From Bacillus sp. RO1 (lineage in GTDB: Bacteria; Bacillota; Bacilli; Bacillales; Bacillaceae_I), in assembly GCF_012524115.1 (NCBI RefSeq), contig NZ_JAAZWB010000077.1:119278-183277 (forward strand): a DNA stretch of 64,000 nucleotides, in the 5' to 3' direction. A program made the position numbers and the translations under genes. Within the stretch, counting starts at the first letter, position 1, and each line of letters begins with the position of its first letter. Shown here in pieces: positions 48,044 through 56,506 of this stretch. A model generated the notes under the pieces. The model was not told the origin of the DNA. It searched no databases and saw only the letters and a program-made list of their open reading frames with translations.

Positions 48044-49306
48044 TTAAATCAACCTCCTTTTCGGAAAAATAGGAATGGCTATCAGGAGGAGGGCAATACT
48101 CACCACTGCAAGGCGGAAAAGATTACTGGTAACTTGCGACAGCTCTCCGCCACTTAATATTTTCAAGTAACCTTGTAGGGCGGCACCGTTTGGCGTGAAG
48201 GAAGCAATGGTAACCATCGTGTCGGACACCTCACTCCAAGGGACAAAGCTTCCACCCAAGAAAGCAAACACACTGACTAGGAATCCAGAAAACATCGTGG
48301 ATACCCGTTGTGTTTCAAAACGGTAATTCAAGGCGGTGATCAGCACTGCCATCGAGCCAATTACAAAGCTGAAGAATAGCGTTATTGCGAGGAAAGCGAG
48401 AATATCCGACCAGATTACCTGGTAGATAATCGCGGCCAACCCATATAACGCACATAATTGAAGAAAGCAAATCAATACAGCGGAAAACCACTTGCTGGAC
48501 GCGTACATCCAGGGATTTGTATTGGTGAGCAGGATTCGGTCATACACAAAGGTGGCTTTTTCGTAATAAGCATAGCCAGCGACGAATGACACGACATATA
48601 AAGCAAACATCGTACTCATTCCTACTGCAAAATAACCAAAGGAATCCACCGGCAACTTGCCGTCCACTGTTACAGTTTCACCTGTGACCTGGGCTACTGC
48701 CTCAAATTCAGGTGGAGCCTGGTCGGTTTGTTGTGCCTCCCGCGTCAACACCGTTTGCAGCCGCATCTGATTTGTAAAATTCTCGACCACATCTGAGATG
48801 ACACTAGCTTCCAGTCCCTTGTCTTCGTTTAGGTAGAGCTGTAGTTCTTTCGTTGTTTCCTGATTGAAGAATTGTCCTTTCCACGTTTCAAGGCGAAGGC
48901 CTTCCGGAAATTGCAGAACCCCAGCGTATTCGTCATTATTCAGAGTCGCCTCAAGGTCTGTCTCTTCTTTTACTTTTAACAAATCTTGAAGCTCCTCTTT
49001 CATTACGGTATCTACGAGCAACTCCGGTAAGGAAGTCTGTTCGGCCGCTTCTAGGATCTGCGTTCTGGCTTGGTCAGGAATGTTTTCTTCCAGCATCCAT
49101 TCATTGAACTTTTCTAAATCTGTTTGGAGATTCCCTTGGTCCAGCACCGCTATTTGCGCATTAAGGGTGATTTCTTCACTAGAGTTGCTGCCTAAGGCAA
49201 AACCAAGGATCGTAATTAACACAAACGGCATCGCAAGCAAAATCAGGACTTCTTTTTTATCTCGCAGCAAGTGAAGGAGGTCTTTTTTAATAAATGCACT
49301 TAACAC
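48044..49306 (-). CDS. ABC-2 type transporter permease (lnrM-like)
   Basis: A 420-aa permease with one N-terminal helix, an extracellular domain of about 180 residues with acidic segments, then six helices (about 230-420; FGYFAVGMSTMFALYVVSFVAGY, LAFLAITLFFSFVIGSMAVL). GTG start 12 bp after the ATPase gene. The pair of permeases of different length fits an LnrMN-like heteromer. Confidence 0.8.
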   Translation of the reverse strand: MLSAFIKKDLLHLLRDKKEVLILLAMPFVLITILGFALGSNSSEEITLNAQIAVLDQGNLQTDLEKFNEWMLEENIPDQARTQILEAAEQTSLPELLVDTVMKEELQDLLKVKEETDLEATLNNDEYAGVLQFPEGLRLETWKGQFFNQETTKELQLYLNEDKGLEASVISDVVENFTNQMRLQTVLTREAQQTDQAPPEFEAVAQVTGETVTVDGKLPVDSFGYFAVGMSTMFALYVVSFVAGYAYYEKATFVYDRILLTNTNPWMYASSKWFSAVLICFLQLCALYGLAAIIYQVIWSDILAFLAITLFFSFVIGSMAVLITALNYRFETQRVSTMFSGFLVSVFAFLGGSFVPWSEVSDTMVTIASFTPNGAALQGYLKILSGGELSQVTSNLFRLAVVSIALLLIAIPIFPKRRLI

Positions 49307-49318
49307 ATTGGCGCCCCC

Positions 49319-50251
49319 CTAATCTCGTAGCTTGCGCCCTGTCAGATGCAAAAAGACATCCTCAAGGGTCGGCGCTTTAATTTGTATTCCTTTTAGCGGA
49401 CTGTCTGTTTGCTTGGCTGCATCAAAGACATCTTCTAAAAGGTTAATTTTCTTCGGAGCCAATAGGATGATTTTTTTATCCAAGGTGGTTACGGATGATA
49501 TGGCCGGGATGGACTCTAGCTTATTTATAAATGACGGATTGACCTTTTCCACTTCGACCTCAATGGTATGCTCAGAGGAAAGTATATTCTTCACTTCGTC
49601 CTTTGTCCCAGAGGCGATCACTTCGCCGCGGTCCATGATGTAGAGTCGCTGACAAAGAAATTCCACTTCCTCCATGTAATGACTTGTGTAGAGAACGGTA
49701 ATTCCTTTTTCTTCGTTTAGTTTCTTCACCGTTTCCAGGATATAATTTCTTGATTGGGGATCGATTCCGACAGTCGGTTCATCCATGATTAAGATTTCCG
49801 GTCTGTGCAGCAGTGCGACTGCAATATTAAGTCGGCGTTTCATCCCTCCAGAAAATTGTTTCACCGGTTCTTTTTGACGTTGCTCGAGACCGACCAGCGT
49901 CAGGACTTCTTCTATTCTCTGCTTTAATTCGCTTTTTGGCAGTTTGTAAATCTTTCCGAAAAAGCTCATATTTTCATAGGCGGTCAGTTCCGGAAATACC
50001 GCGATCTCTTGCGGAACGACACCGAGAATTTCTCTTAGATGCTTCGGTTGCTCTTTGACACTTTCTCCTTTGAGGAGTACGTCCCCGCTTGTCGGCTGGA
50101 CGAGGGAGGAGAGCATGGAGATAGTGGTGGACTTGCCGGCCCCATTAGGCCCAAGCAGTCCCACTGTCTCTCCTTTCTCCAAATATAAGTTGACGCCTTT
50201 AACGGCTTGCGTGTTTTTGAAAGTTTTTGTTAGTTGAATGGCTTCTAGCAT
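49319..50251 (-). CDS. ABC transporter ATPase (lnrL-like)
   Basis: A 310-aa ATPase with Walker [17 protein letters not shown], signature [19 protein letters not shown] and Walker [14 protein letters not shown], and a C-terminal domain of about 80 residues common in lantibiotic and drug exporters. First gene of the three-gene transporter unit. A terminator and 250 bp of spacer separate it from the DUF58 gene upstream. Confidence 0.88.
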   Translation of the reverse strand: MLEAIQLTKTFKNTQAVKGVNLYLEKGETVGLLGPNGAGKSTTISMLSSLVQPTSGDVLLKGESVKEQPKHLREILGVVPQEIAVFPELTAYENMSFFGKIYKLPKSELKQRIEEVLTLVGLEQRQKEPVKQFSGGMKRRLNIAVALLHRPEILIMDEPTVGIDPQSRNYILETVKKLNEEKGITVLYTSHYMEEVEFLCQRLYIMDRGEVIASGTKDEVKNILSSEHTIEVEVEKVNPSFINKLESIPAISSVTTLDKKIILLAPKKINLLEDVFDAAKQTDSPLKGIQIKAPTLEDVFLHLTGRKLRD

Positions 50252-50379
50252 GTTGGTGGCCCCCTTTGTTACTTCTACTATACTATCGTCTTTAGGGAAG
50301 TTAACCTGAAGAAGGTCATTAGTTTGCGGGAGGCGTGGTGACTTTGGTCACTTTTTGTGGTGGGGGATTATTAGGTGTT

Positions 50380-50483
50380 CTATTAGACAGAACGGGTGGA
50401 TTCTCTTGGTCTTCGGGCGTTTAGACGTCCTCTATTAGACAAAACACGCTGCTTCCTCTAGGCTTCGGGCGTTTAGACAGTCT
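50380..50483. repeat. Two tandem 52-bp imperfect repeats
   Basis: CTATTAGACARAAC and, 18 bp later, CTTCGGGCGTTTAGAC occur in both copies, starting at 50380 and 50432. The bases between are different. It lies in front of the ABC ATPase gene start. Confidence 0.6.
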
Positions 50484-50489
50484 AGACGA

Positions 50490-50517
50490 CAAAAAAGCCC
50501 GAATAGATTTTCGAGCT
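50490..50517 (-). terminator. Terminator of the DUF58 gene
   Basis: On the minus strand AAAGCTCGAA and TTCGGGCTTTTTT pair around AAATCTA. It separates the regulator-DUF58 part from the transporter part. Confidence 0.8.
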
Positions 50518-51798
50518 TTAAGCATGCTTCATAAAAATCCCCTGGTGCTTCATGCCTTTCCGCAGTTTCACCAGCTTCACACCATCTCCCACAGTCTCCA
50601 AAGCAAATCCCTCCGTGGAAGCAGGTAAATTCCACTTCTCCATCACCGCTTGTTCGGCACATGCAATGACATATGGATGCCTTAAAGCATGCTGGTGTAG
50701 GATTTTTCCGAATGTCATGGATGGAATCATTACATTCTCTACCTTGATCCGAGCTAAAAGCATCATTCCTGCGTACAGTTGTTGCTTGCCCTCCCCTGAA
50801 TTCATCACAATATACGATGGATTCCCGAGTTTCTTAATATTCACCAGAATGGAGAAGGAAATGTTGTGCTTCGTCGCATAGTGTAGGAGAAATGCAATGC
50901 CCCGCATTTTGTCCTCAAAGTTGCTGGTACTGATATCAATGACAAAAAGCCACGACAGTTGGGTGGTCCGATCGTACACCTTGGACTGCAGGCTGTTCAT
51001 TCTAGCCGTGGCCTTCCAATGAATGTTTCCGAAAGGATCACCAGGCACATAATCCCTTGTACCAAGCACTCTACTTTTCTCTTCAAACAGGGAACTTCTA
51101 CTCGGCTGCTCTCCTTGCTTCTTTGGAAAGATTTTTTCAAGCCCCGCTACTTTCTCGTTTCTCGGATAAACCATGACCTCAAACTGCATTTTGTCTCTTG
51201 TCTGAAGGTATACTTTCCCCCATCCAAAGAAAGAATCAATCTCCATGTCGAACAGGTGGAGCTGGGCCACGCCTCTTTTCACAGCCGTGAAAGGAAGTAC
51301 GACCTCCCATTGACTCCGCCCAACCTGGTGAAAGTTAATATGTAACTGGTTCATATGTATTTGCTCTTCCCCATGTTGAAACAGTATGTTTTTGTCCGTT
51401 CCCAATCTAAGCCTTCCGAAAAATATCGGAAGCAAACTGTTGTGTGTGATTCTAAGTCTTAACATCCCCTCATCTTCAGTGAACAGCTTCAACTTCTCTT
51501 CCAGTATGTGAATCTCAAGCTTTTTGGCCACATGGGTGAGATAATAAAAGTTCCCCCACATATAAGCTAATATAGCGAAAAAAAGGAAAATTAACGGAGT
51601 AGATCCTAAAAAGAAGGATGCAGACAACAGGAGAAAAAGAACGGCATTCATCATCCGTAGCCCTCTTTCGTTCTCTATTTGTTGCACCCAGCCACTCCAT
51701 TCGTCATTTGAATAGGTTCCGGACTTTTTACTGCTCACTCGTTGCTTTATCCGTTCAAGTCGTGTTTTCATATGCAAATCATATTGGTTTGGATCCAT
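50518..51798 (-). CDS. DUF58 domain protein
   Basis: A 426-aa protein with two helices (about 50-90), a beta-rich region and the DUF58 signature RDYVPGDPFGNIHWKATARM near 240-260, followed by a vWA-like part (LFVIDISTSNFED). DUF58 proteins often sit next to MoxR AAA+ ATPases and are presumed to act in assembly of extracytoplasmic complexes. No MoxR gene is near here. It is 36 bp after the response regulator gene, behind GGAGGACG. Its role with the two-component system is inferred from position. Confidence 0.85.
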   Translation of the reverse strand: MDPNQYDLHMKTRLERIKQRVSSKKSGTYSNDEWSGWVQQIENERGLRMMNAVLFLLLSASFFLGSTPLIFLFFAILAYMWGNFYYLTHVAKKLEIHILEEKLKLFTEDEGMLRLRITHNSLLPIFFGRLRLGTDKNILFQHGEEQIHMNQLHINFHQVGRSQWEVVLPFTAVKRGVAQLHLFDMEIDSFFGWGKVYLQTRDKMQFEVMVYPRNEKVAGLEKIFPKKQGEQPSRSSLFEEKSRVLGTRDYVPGDPFGNIHWKATARMNSLQSKVYDRTTQLSWLFVIDISTSNFEDKMRGIAFLLHYATKHNISFSILVNIKKLGNPSYIVMNSGEGKQQLYAGMMLLARIKVENVMIPSMTFGKILHQHALRHPYVIACAEQAVMEKWNLPASTEGFALETVGDGVKLVKLRKGMKHQGIFMKHA

Positions 51799-51834
51799 TT
51801 ATCGTCCTCCTTCTCATAGAGACATTACTGCCGG

Positions 51835-52473
51835 CTACACAACCCCATTCCGTATCGCAAAGATCGCAAGTTGCGTTCGGTCCCTAAGCCCAAGCTTTTG
51901 TAAAATAACCGTCACATGATTCTTTACCGTTCCAATAGAGAGATGCAAGGCTTCTGCAATCTCCTGATTATTTTTCCCGTCCCCCACAAGCTGTAAGATG
52001 GACCTCTCCCGGCTGGTCAACTCAACCATCTCCATACTAGAGGATTCTGAAGTCCGGTTAATCAACCTAGGCACCACCTTTCCCGCTACAGAAGCATCAA
52101 TGGAAATCCCTCCATTCACACAGCTTTCAATCGAGGACAAAAGGCTCGCCGCATCGGCATCCTTCAGAAGATAACCTAATGCCCCAAGCTTCAACGCCTG
52201 GATTGCATACTCATCATCTGCAAAAGTCGTGAGTATCAGCACTTTCGCTTTCGGGTCACGCTGCCGGATTACCTTTGTTGCTTCAATCCCCGTCATGACA
52301 GGCATCCTTACGTCCATCAGCACCAAGTCTACCAGATGTTTCTCATATGCCTCCACTGCTTCCTTCCCGTTTGCGACCTCGGCCACAACCCGAAATGAAG
52401 GATGCTGCTCAATCATCATTTTTATCCCTTGCCGAACCAAAGCTTGGTCCTCTGCTATCAATATATTAATCAC
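51835..52473 (-). CDS. LuxR-type response regulator (LnrK-like)
   Basis: A 212-aa NarL/FixJ family regulator. The receiver domain has acidic residues 8-9 and phospho-acceptor Asp54 in LVLMDVRMP, and Lys104 in YLLKDA. A LuxR-type helix-turn-helix (LTSRERSILQLVGDGKNNQEIAEALHLSIGTVKNHV) lies at 150-185. It is immediately after the kinase gene, starting with GTG. In B. subtilis the LnrK regulator activates lnrLMN. Confidence 0.93.
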   Translation of the reverse strand: MINILIAEDQALVRQGIKMMIEQHPSFRVVAEVANGKEAVEAYEKHLVDLVLMDVRMPVMTGIEATKVIRQRDPKAKVLILTTFADDEYAIQALKLGALGYLLKDADAASLLSSIESCVNGGISIDASVAGKVVPRLINRTSESSSMEMVELTSRERSILQLVGDGKNNQEIAEALHLSIGTVKNHVTVILQKLGLRDRTQLAIFAIRNGVV

Positions 52474-53607
52474 TTAATATGTAACTCCCTTCAAAGGGAA
52501 AATTCCCTTCACTGTAAAATAACCCTCGATGACTTCCCGCTCCATCCGACCGTTCAGACCTTCCATGCGCTTTCGCATATTTTGTAGCCCAAATCCTTCT
52601 TCCACATGCCTTGGAAACTCTACTTTATTTTCCACTTTCACCTGAAAGCTGTGTTCTCCGATAATCTCCAATGTTATGGATATTTCCTTTGAGCTACCGT
52701 GCCTCATCGCATTCGTAATTCCCTCTTGTACAAACCGGTACAAAGCAATATTATGGTCGTTACTTAAAGGCTGTGATAGCACGCCCGTCTTAGTCGTCAG
52801 CTGTACCCTCATTTGACTTTCCGCTTCTAACTTTCTGATCAAATGAATGACAGATGCGATTCCCTGTTCCTCTTCCCCCTGCAAAGCTTTCACTGCTTTT
52901 CGCATCCCATCGAGGCTTTCCCGGGCCAACTGCTTGGATTGCTTCACAATGGAGGCAACCTTCTCTTCCCCTGCTGCCTGCTCCGCCACTGCAAGCTGCA
53001 TCATCAGCGCCGTCAGCTGGTGTCCAACAGAATCATGAATATCCCGTGCAATTCGGTTCCGTTCCTCCACCCTGGCAACCTCCTCATTTTCAAGAACCTG
53101 CCTTTTTAGCACTCGATACTCCACCAACAAACTTTTCCACTCTCTATCAAACTTCTCATTATCACGGTAGTACCGATGAATAAGTGCCCCCACCCCAATC
53201 AACATGATGAAAAGAAACAGATGATAGTAAAATAGATCAGTTACTGCTAGAACGCTAATGGTGAACATAACTGGCAAGAGAACAGCCATTGTCGAGAGAA
53301 CTGCTTGTTTGGTAGCAGAAGATTGCATTCCATCCAGCAATAAAAAATATACCAACAGCCAAGGCAACACATCAAACGGTGTCAGAATAAAGTGTTGCAC
53401 CATCACCACGGCCACACTTGCCAATGCATACGCCACCCATTTTCCTTTCCAAATTGGCATGGAAAAATAAAGCCCCAAATACATTCCTGCAGCCAAAAGA
53501 TAGGCAGCCAACAGCGTGCCTGTTAATAAATAGTAAATTGGCATGATGAAGAGGATTGCGCACACAAAAAAAAGTTTTATCCAAAGTAAACTAATCCTGC
53601 TACTCAT
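52474..53607 (-). CDS. Sensor histidine kinase (LnrJ-like)
   Basis: A 377-aa membrane kinase with five or six N-terminal helices and no large extracellular loop, a HisKA_3 dimerisation domain with the phospho-His in RIARDIHDSVGHQLTALM and an ATPase domain (ITNAMRHGSSKEI, GFGLQNMRKRMEGLNG). Intramembrane-sensing topology is usual for kinases that detect membrane-active agents. Start ATG 53607. Forms a two-component system with the next gene. Confidence 0.9.
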   Translation of the reverse strand: MSSRISLLWIKLFFVCAILFIMPIYYLLTGTLLAAYLLAAGMYLGLYFSMPIWKGKWVAYALASVAVVMVQHFILTPFDVLPWLLVYFLLLDGMQSSATKQAVLSTMAVLLPVMFTISVLAVTDLFYYHLFLFIMLIGVGALIHRYYRDNEKFDREWKSLLVEYRVLKRQVLENEEVARVEERNRIARDIHDSVGHQLTALMMQLAVAEQAAGEEKVASIVKQSKQLARESLDGMRKAVKALQGEEEQGIASVIHLIRKLEAESQMRVQLTTKTGVLSQPLSNDHNIALYRFVQEGITNAMRHGSSKEISITLEIIGEHSFQVKVENKVEFPRHVEEGFGLQNMRKRMEGLNGRMEREVIEGYFTVKGIFPLKGVTY

Positions 53608-53672
53608 AAAACATTCCCGCCTTTATTTTATGTAAGATCTTGCTGTTCAAAGAGTCGCATCCTTTCTCGTTT

Positions 53673-53690
53673 TGAACAAACGTTTGACTA
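53673..53690. repeat. Isolated copy of the 17-bp palindrome
   Basis: GAACAAACGTTTGACTA matches the units of the 43-kb array except at the end. It overlaps the 3' end of the AlkZ-related gene (stop at 53688). Confidence 0.6.
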
Positions 53691-54365
53691 AAAGATTCTT
53701 TTCAGCTTTTTCATCGCCGCTTCCGATGTGAAGCTTTCAAAATGGTTGATCAGCTTGGTTGTTGCTTCTTCCTTATTCAAGCTGGTCTGTTCCACCTCAT
53801 GTCTTTGACACCAATGCTTCATCGTTTCATAGGACGTACTGCTCCAACCATTTTTCTCACCATTTTCGTTCTGCTTTTCTTTTGTCCCAGATACTACAAT
53901 ATCTAGATTGCCTTGCAGTTCCAGTAATGCTTGATCGAATGCTTTCTTCTTTTCCTTTTCCTTCATTCCCGCTTTGGAACGGAGAACTCGGGTATCAATT
54001 CCCTGGTTCTCTGAAATGAGGCTAAAAAGGGATATAGCTTCACGCGATACTTCTCCTTTTTCATAACGCTTCTTCATGGTTTCTTGACTTGCAAGTGCAG
54101 CAAGCATCAGCGGAAGTAAGTCCTTTGAGATGAACAGCGCTTTTTTCTTCATGAATTTCCCATAAGCCGCCACCCCCTCTGCAGCAAATCGAGTCCTCCA
54201 TATCCATGGATCCTGCTCTGTGTCGGAATGCCATGCCTCTTTTGGCGTCATGCCTCCAAGCGATGGGTAATCGTCAAATAACGGCGCAAGTGGAAGCAAC
54301 CCCACTTCTTTAATCACGGCAACAGCTTCTTCATATGTATGGATGGTGCTAGTTTGTAATGTCAT
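53688..54365 (-). CDS. AlkZ-related protein
   Basis: A 225-aa cytosolic protein. The N-terminal half (EVGLLPLAPLFDDYPSLGGM, then PWIWRTRFAAEGVAAYGKFM) resembles what is annotated as an AlkZ-related family in Bacillaceae, possibly tied to winged-helix DNA glycosylases, but no catalytic motif is clear. The C-terminal half is Lys/Glu-rich. The function is unknown. ATG has AAGGAGTGAATTACA. Confidence 0.55.
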   Translation of the reverse strand: MTLQTSTIHTYEEAVAVIKEVGLLPLAPLFDDYPSLGGMTPKEAWHSDTEQDPWIWRTRFAAEGVAAYGKFMKKKALFISKDLLPLMLAALASQETMKKRYEKGEVSREAISLFSLISENQGIDTRVLRSKAGMKEKEKKKAFDQALLELQGNLDIVVSGTKEKQNENGEKNGWSSTSYETMKHWCQRHEVEQTSLNKEEATTKLINHFESFTSEAAMKKLKRIF

Positions 54366-54485
54366 TGTAATTCACTCCTTATGCTTTAAAATTCTACATC
54401 AGCTGCAGAGAGTCCTTTAAAATTTTTCCAATTATACCTTGCATTACAAGATAGCTTTCTTGTTCCGCCACCTCACCAAAATAAA

Positions 54486-54525
54486 ACAGGGAGCTGCGCA
54501 TTTTTCATTTGCGTCAGCTCCCTTT
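54486..54525 (-). terminator. Terminator of the MerR-SRPBCC unit
   Basis: GGGAGCTG and CAGCTCCC pair on the minus strand, with an inner CGCA/TGCG, followed by TGTTTTATTTT. Confidence 0.9.
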
Positions 54526-54975
54526 CTATTTCATCGCTTCCGTTTCAACGCGGTCCATGTACTCCTGCACAACCTTGTTGTTGCTCTTCTCGCTTCCAAG
54601 CTTCAACATCGCCCGCCCTACAAAATTAACACCTTTATTATGTCCCGCATAAATAAAGCGTGTATGCGACTCATCTACCTTTTCCAGCGTAAAAGACAAA
54701 TTAATTTCAAATGCCTTACCAAGTACAAACGCTATTTGTTTATGTTTCCTGTCGGGCTTGTCCTCATAAGCCAGGGTCTCCACGATATACGTTTCTACCC
54801 GTTTGCCCTCGCGGTATTTCTGTTGATGTCTCGCGCCGACCTCGGTTTCTGTTTTTTCTATCAGCGTGTGCTCCTCCACTTTCGGCATGGTTCTCTTGAT
54901 ATTTTTATCAAAGAACAGCTCCCATACTTTTTCGATATTGGCAGGTATCACCCGTTCTTCTTCCCACTGAATCAA
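54526..54975 (-). CDS. SRPBCC (START-like) family protein
   Basis: A 149-aa START-like fold, opening IQWEEERVIPANIEKVWELFFD and with GARHQQKYREGKRVETY in the middle. Such proteins bind hydrophobic ligands. The TTG start overlaps the stop of the MerR gene by 4 nt, so it is co-translated with the regulator. The ligand may be the signal for the regulon (inference). Confidence 0.75.
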   Translation of the reverse strand: MIQWEEERVIPANIEKVWELFFDKNIKRTMPKVEEHTLIEKTETEVGARHQQKYREGKRVETYIVETLAYEDKPDRKHKQIAFVLGKAFEINLSFTLEKVDESHTRFIYAGHNKGVNFVGRAMLKLGSEKSNNKVVQEYMDRVETEAMK

Positions 54976-55316
54976 TGTTCTTCCTCCATTCCTGACACCA
55001 AAAAGGCATCTATTTCTTCTGTTTTTTGTTGCAGCTCTTCTATTTGGATGCGGATTGTTTCTTTCTTTTGTATTAGTAAGTCCTCTAGGTGGGCAAATGA
55101 TTCATCCTCCATCACCGAAATCATCTCTTGGATGGTGAACCCGAAGCTCCTAAGCTTTATTAAAAGCATGGCCAGAAAATAACTGCCATCATCATAATAC
55201 CGGTAGTTATTATTCGGATCGATATAGGCGGGCTCCATGAGCTTCACTTCCGCATAATAGCGCAGAGTTTCCTTGCTGAGGCCAGTCATCTCGGAAAACT
55301 CGCTTACTTTGTACAT
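54972..55316 (-). CDS. MerR-family regulator
   Basis: The start is ATG 55316 behind AAGGAGGGCAAATA, giving 114 aa, not the longer frame to 55367. The N-terminal helix-turn-helix and wing are visible (YKVSEFSEMTGLSKETLRYYAEVKLMEPAYID). A coiled coil follows, with no large effector domain. It precedes the SRPBCC gene as a two-gene unit. The promoter has a MerR-type long spacer with a palindrome. Confidence 0.85.
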   Translation of the reverse strand: MYKVSEFSEMTGLSKETLRYYAEVKLMEPAYIDPNNNYRYYDDGSYFLAMLLIKLRSFGFTIQEMISVMEDESFAHLEDLLIQKKETIRIQIEELQQKTEEIDAFLVSGMEEEH

Positions 55317-55346
55317 TATTTGCCCTCCTTCGTTCAGTTTAAACTG

Positions 55347-55360
55347 TGTGGTGCACCACA
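55347..55360. promoter_or_regulatory. MerR-type operator/promoter
   Basis: On the minus strand TTGACC (-35) is followed by a 19-20 nt spacer containing the perfect palindrome TGTGGTGCACCACA, then TTAAAC/TAAACT (-10). The overlong spacer with a central palindrome is typical of MerR autoregulated promoters. Confidence 0.75.
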
Positions 55361-55641
55361 AGGTCAATAAGGAATTTTGTTTTGCTTGTGTTTAGAGCAA
55401 TTTTGAGCTGGTACAGACAGAATCAGACGTTTTGATGCAGCTTTGAAAGTTTCCGGTCATTTCCTCTATTTTACAATGATATTCTAAAGTTCAGCTCATT
55501 TATCATTGATTTTGATCTTACTAAAAGTGATTTTAGGTAATTGGGGTTGGATATTTGGGTATCTATTTCAAGTGGCAATTAATATCACGGTAATTTTTGT
55601 GAAAATAGCCCAAGATCACACGTTTTGATGCGATCCAAAAA

Positions 55642-55854
55642 GCGTTCGGTCATTTCTCCCCTCGGTTTGGACAATTTCTTCCTTAATTCTTAAGGGGTTC
55701 GGTCAATTACGGGTATCTGTTCGGTCAACTTTTCAACACCTTTGGACAACCCAAAAATTCGTTCGGTCAAAATAACGAAATCTTCGGTCACTTTCGCCAA
55801 AACTTCGGTCAACTTCGAAAAATCTTCGGTCAAAATTCGAAAATCTTCGGACAT
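55642..55854 (-). repeat. LTE element, copy D (21-bp phased boxes)
   Basis: Minus-strand copy. From ATGTCCGAAG at 55854 the frame reads MSEDFRI, LTEDFSK, LTEVLAK, VTEDFVI, LTERIFG, LSKGVEK, LTEQIPV and stops after 54 aa (55690). The outer boxes run to GACCGAACGCTTTTT. This is the only copy with a good ribosome binding site (GGGGAGGACCAAATG). Confidence 0.88.
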
Positions 55855-55926
55855 TTGGTCCTCCCCGCCAATTCAAACCTAAAACCGATAAACCTTAAAA
55901 CCTAGTTTCCAAAAACCCACTTTTTA

Positions 55927-55970
55927 AAAAAACACCTAAGTGCAGCAACTACCGCATCCTTAGGTGTTCA
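55927..55970 (-). terminator. Terminator of the 136-aa gene
   Basis: On the minus strand AACACCTAAG pairs with CTTAGGTGTT, followed by TTTTTTAA. Confidence 0.9.
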
Positions 55971-55973
55971 TCA

Positions 55974-56384
55974 TTACTCCTGGCCTACCAACTCCACCAA
56001 GGTATACTCCTCAGTATCCAAATCATATTCAAAAGAAATGGTATACTCTTTTCCTTCCTCAAACTGGCCACAGAATACTTCTGCATCCTCTTTGCTCGCC
56101 GCTTCATAATGATAAGTGAGCCCATTATAATCCGTCTCGGTAACCGAACAACGATAAGCGCCGTCCTTTCCCTCCGTCACTGCCACACTCTCCACCGTAA
56201 TTTGATCCTCCCCCGATGCTGAAGGAAAATAAGTATACATCACAAATGTCGTAATGAGGAATAAGGTACCCACAACAAGTGAAATGCGACCTTTCTTCTT
56301 TTCAGATCTCACAAGTGTCGTGAACACACCGAATCCGATTAGACCAAAACTAATTGCAAATAAAACCAATCCAAATATATACAT
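55974..56384 (-). CDS. Hypothetical membrane protein, 136 aa
   Basis: Not recognised. It has two predicted membrane segments (IFGLVLFAISFGLIGFGVFTT and ISLVVGTLFLITTFVMYTYF) and an acidic, beta-rich exposed C-terminal half (about 55-136) with two Cys (RCSVTE and VFCGQFEEG). It is monocistronic with its own terminator. ATG has GGGGGTTCAAGG. The topology suggests a small membrane-tethered sensor or inhibitor, which is a guess. Confidence 0.6.
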   Translation of the reverse strand: MYIFGLVLFAISFGLIGFGVFTTLVRSEKKKGRISLVVGTLFLITTFVMYTYFPSASGEDQITVESVAVTEGKDGAYRCSVTETDYNGLTYHYEAASKEDAEVFCGQFEEGKEYTISFEYDLDTEEYTLVELVGQE

Positions 56385-56462
56385 CCTTGAACCCCCGTTT
56401 CTATTCTCTACTTTCCATTATATATCAGACAACCCGTATCATTCATACTTTTTCATGAGGTT

Positions 56463-56495
56463 AAAAAATCCCCTACCACTCCAAGCGGTAAGGGA
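56463..56495 (-). terminator. Terminator of rodA-like gene
   Basis: On the minus strand TCCC..ACC pairs with GGT.GGGGA, followed by TTTTTT. Confidence 0.85.
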
Positions 56496-56506
56496 TCCAA
56501 ATCCAA

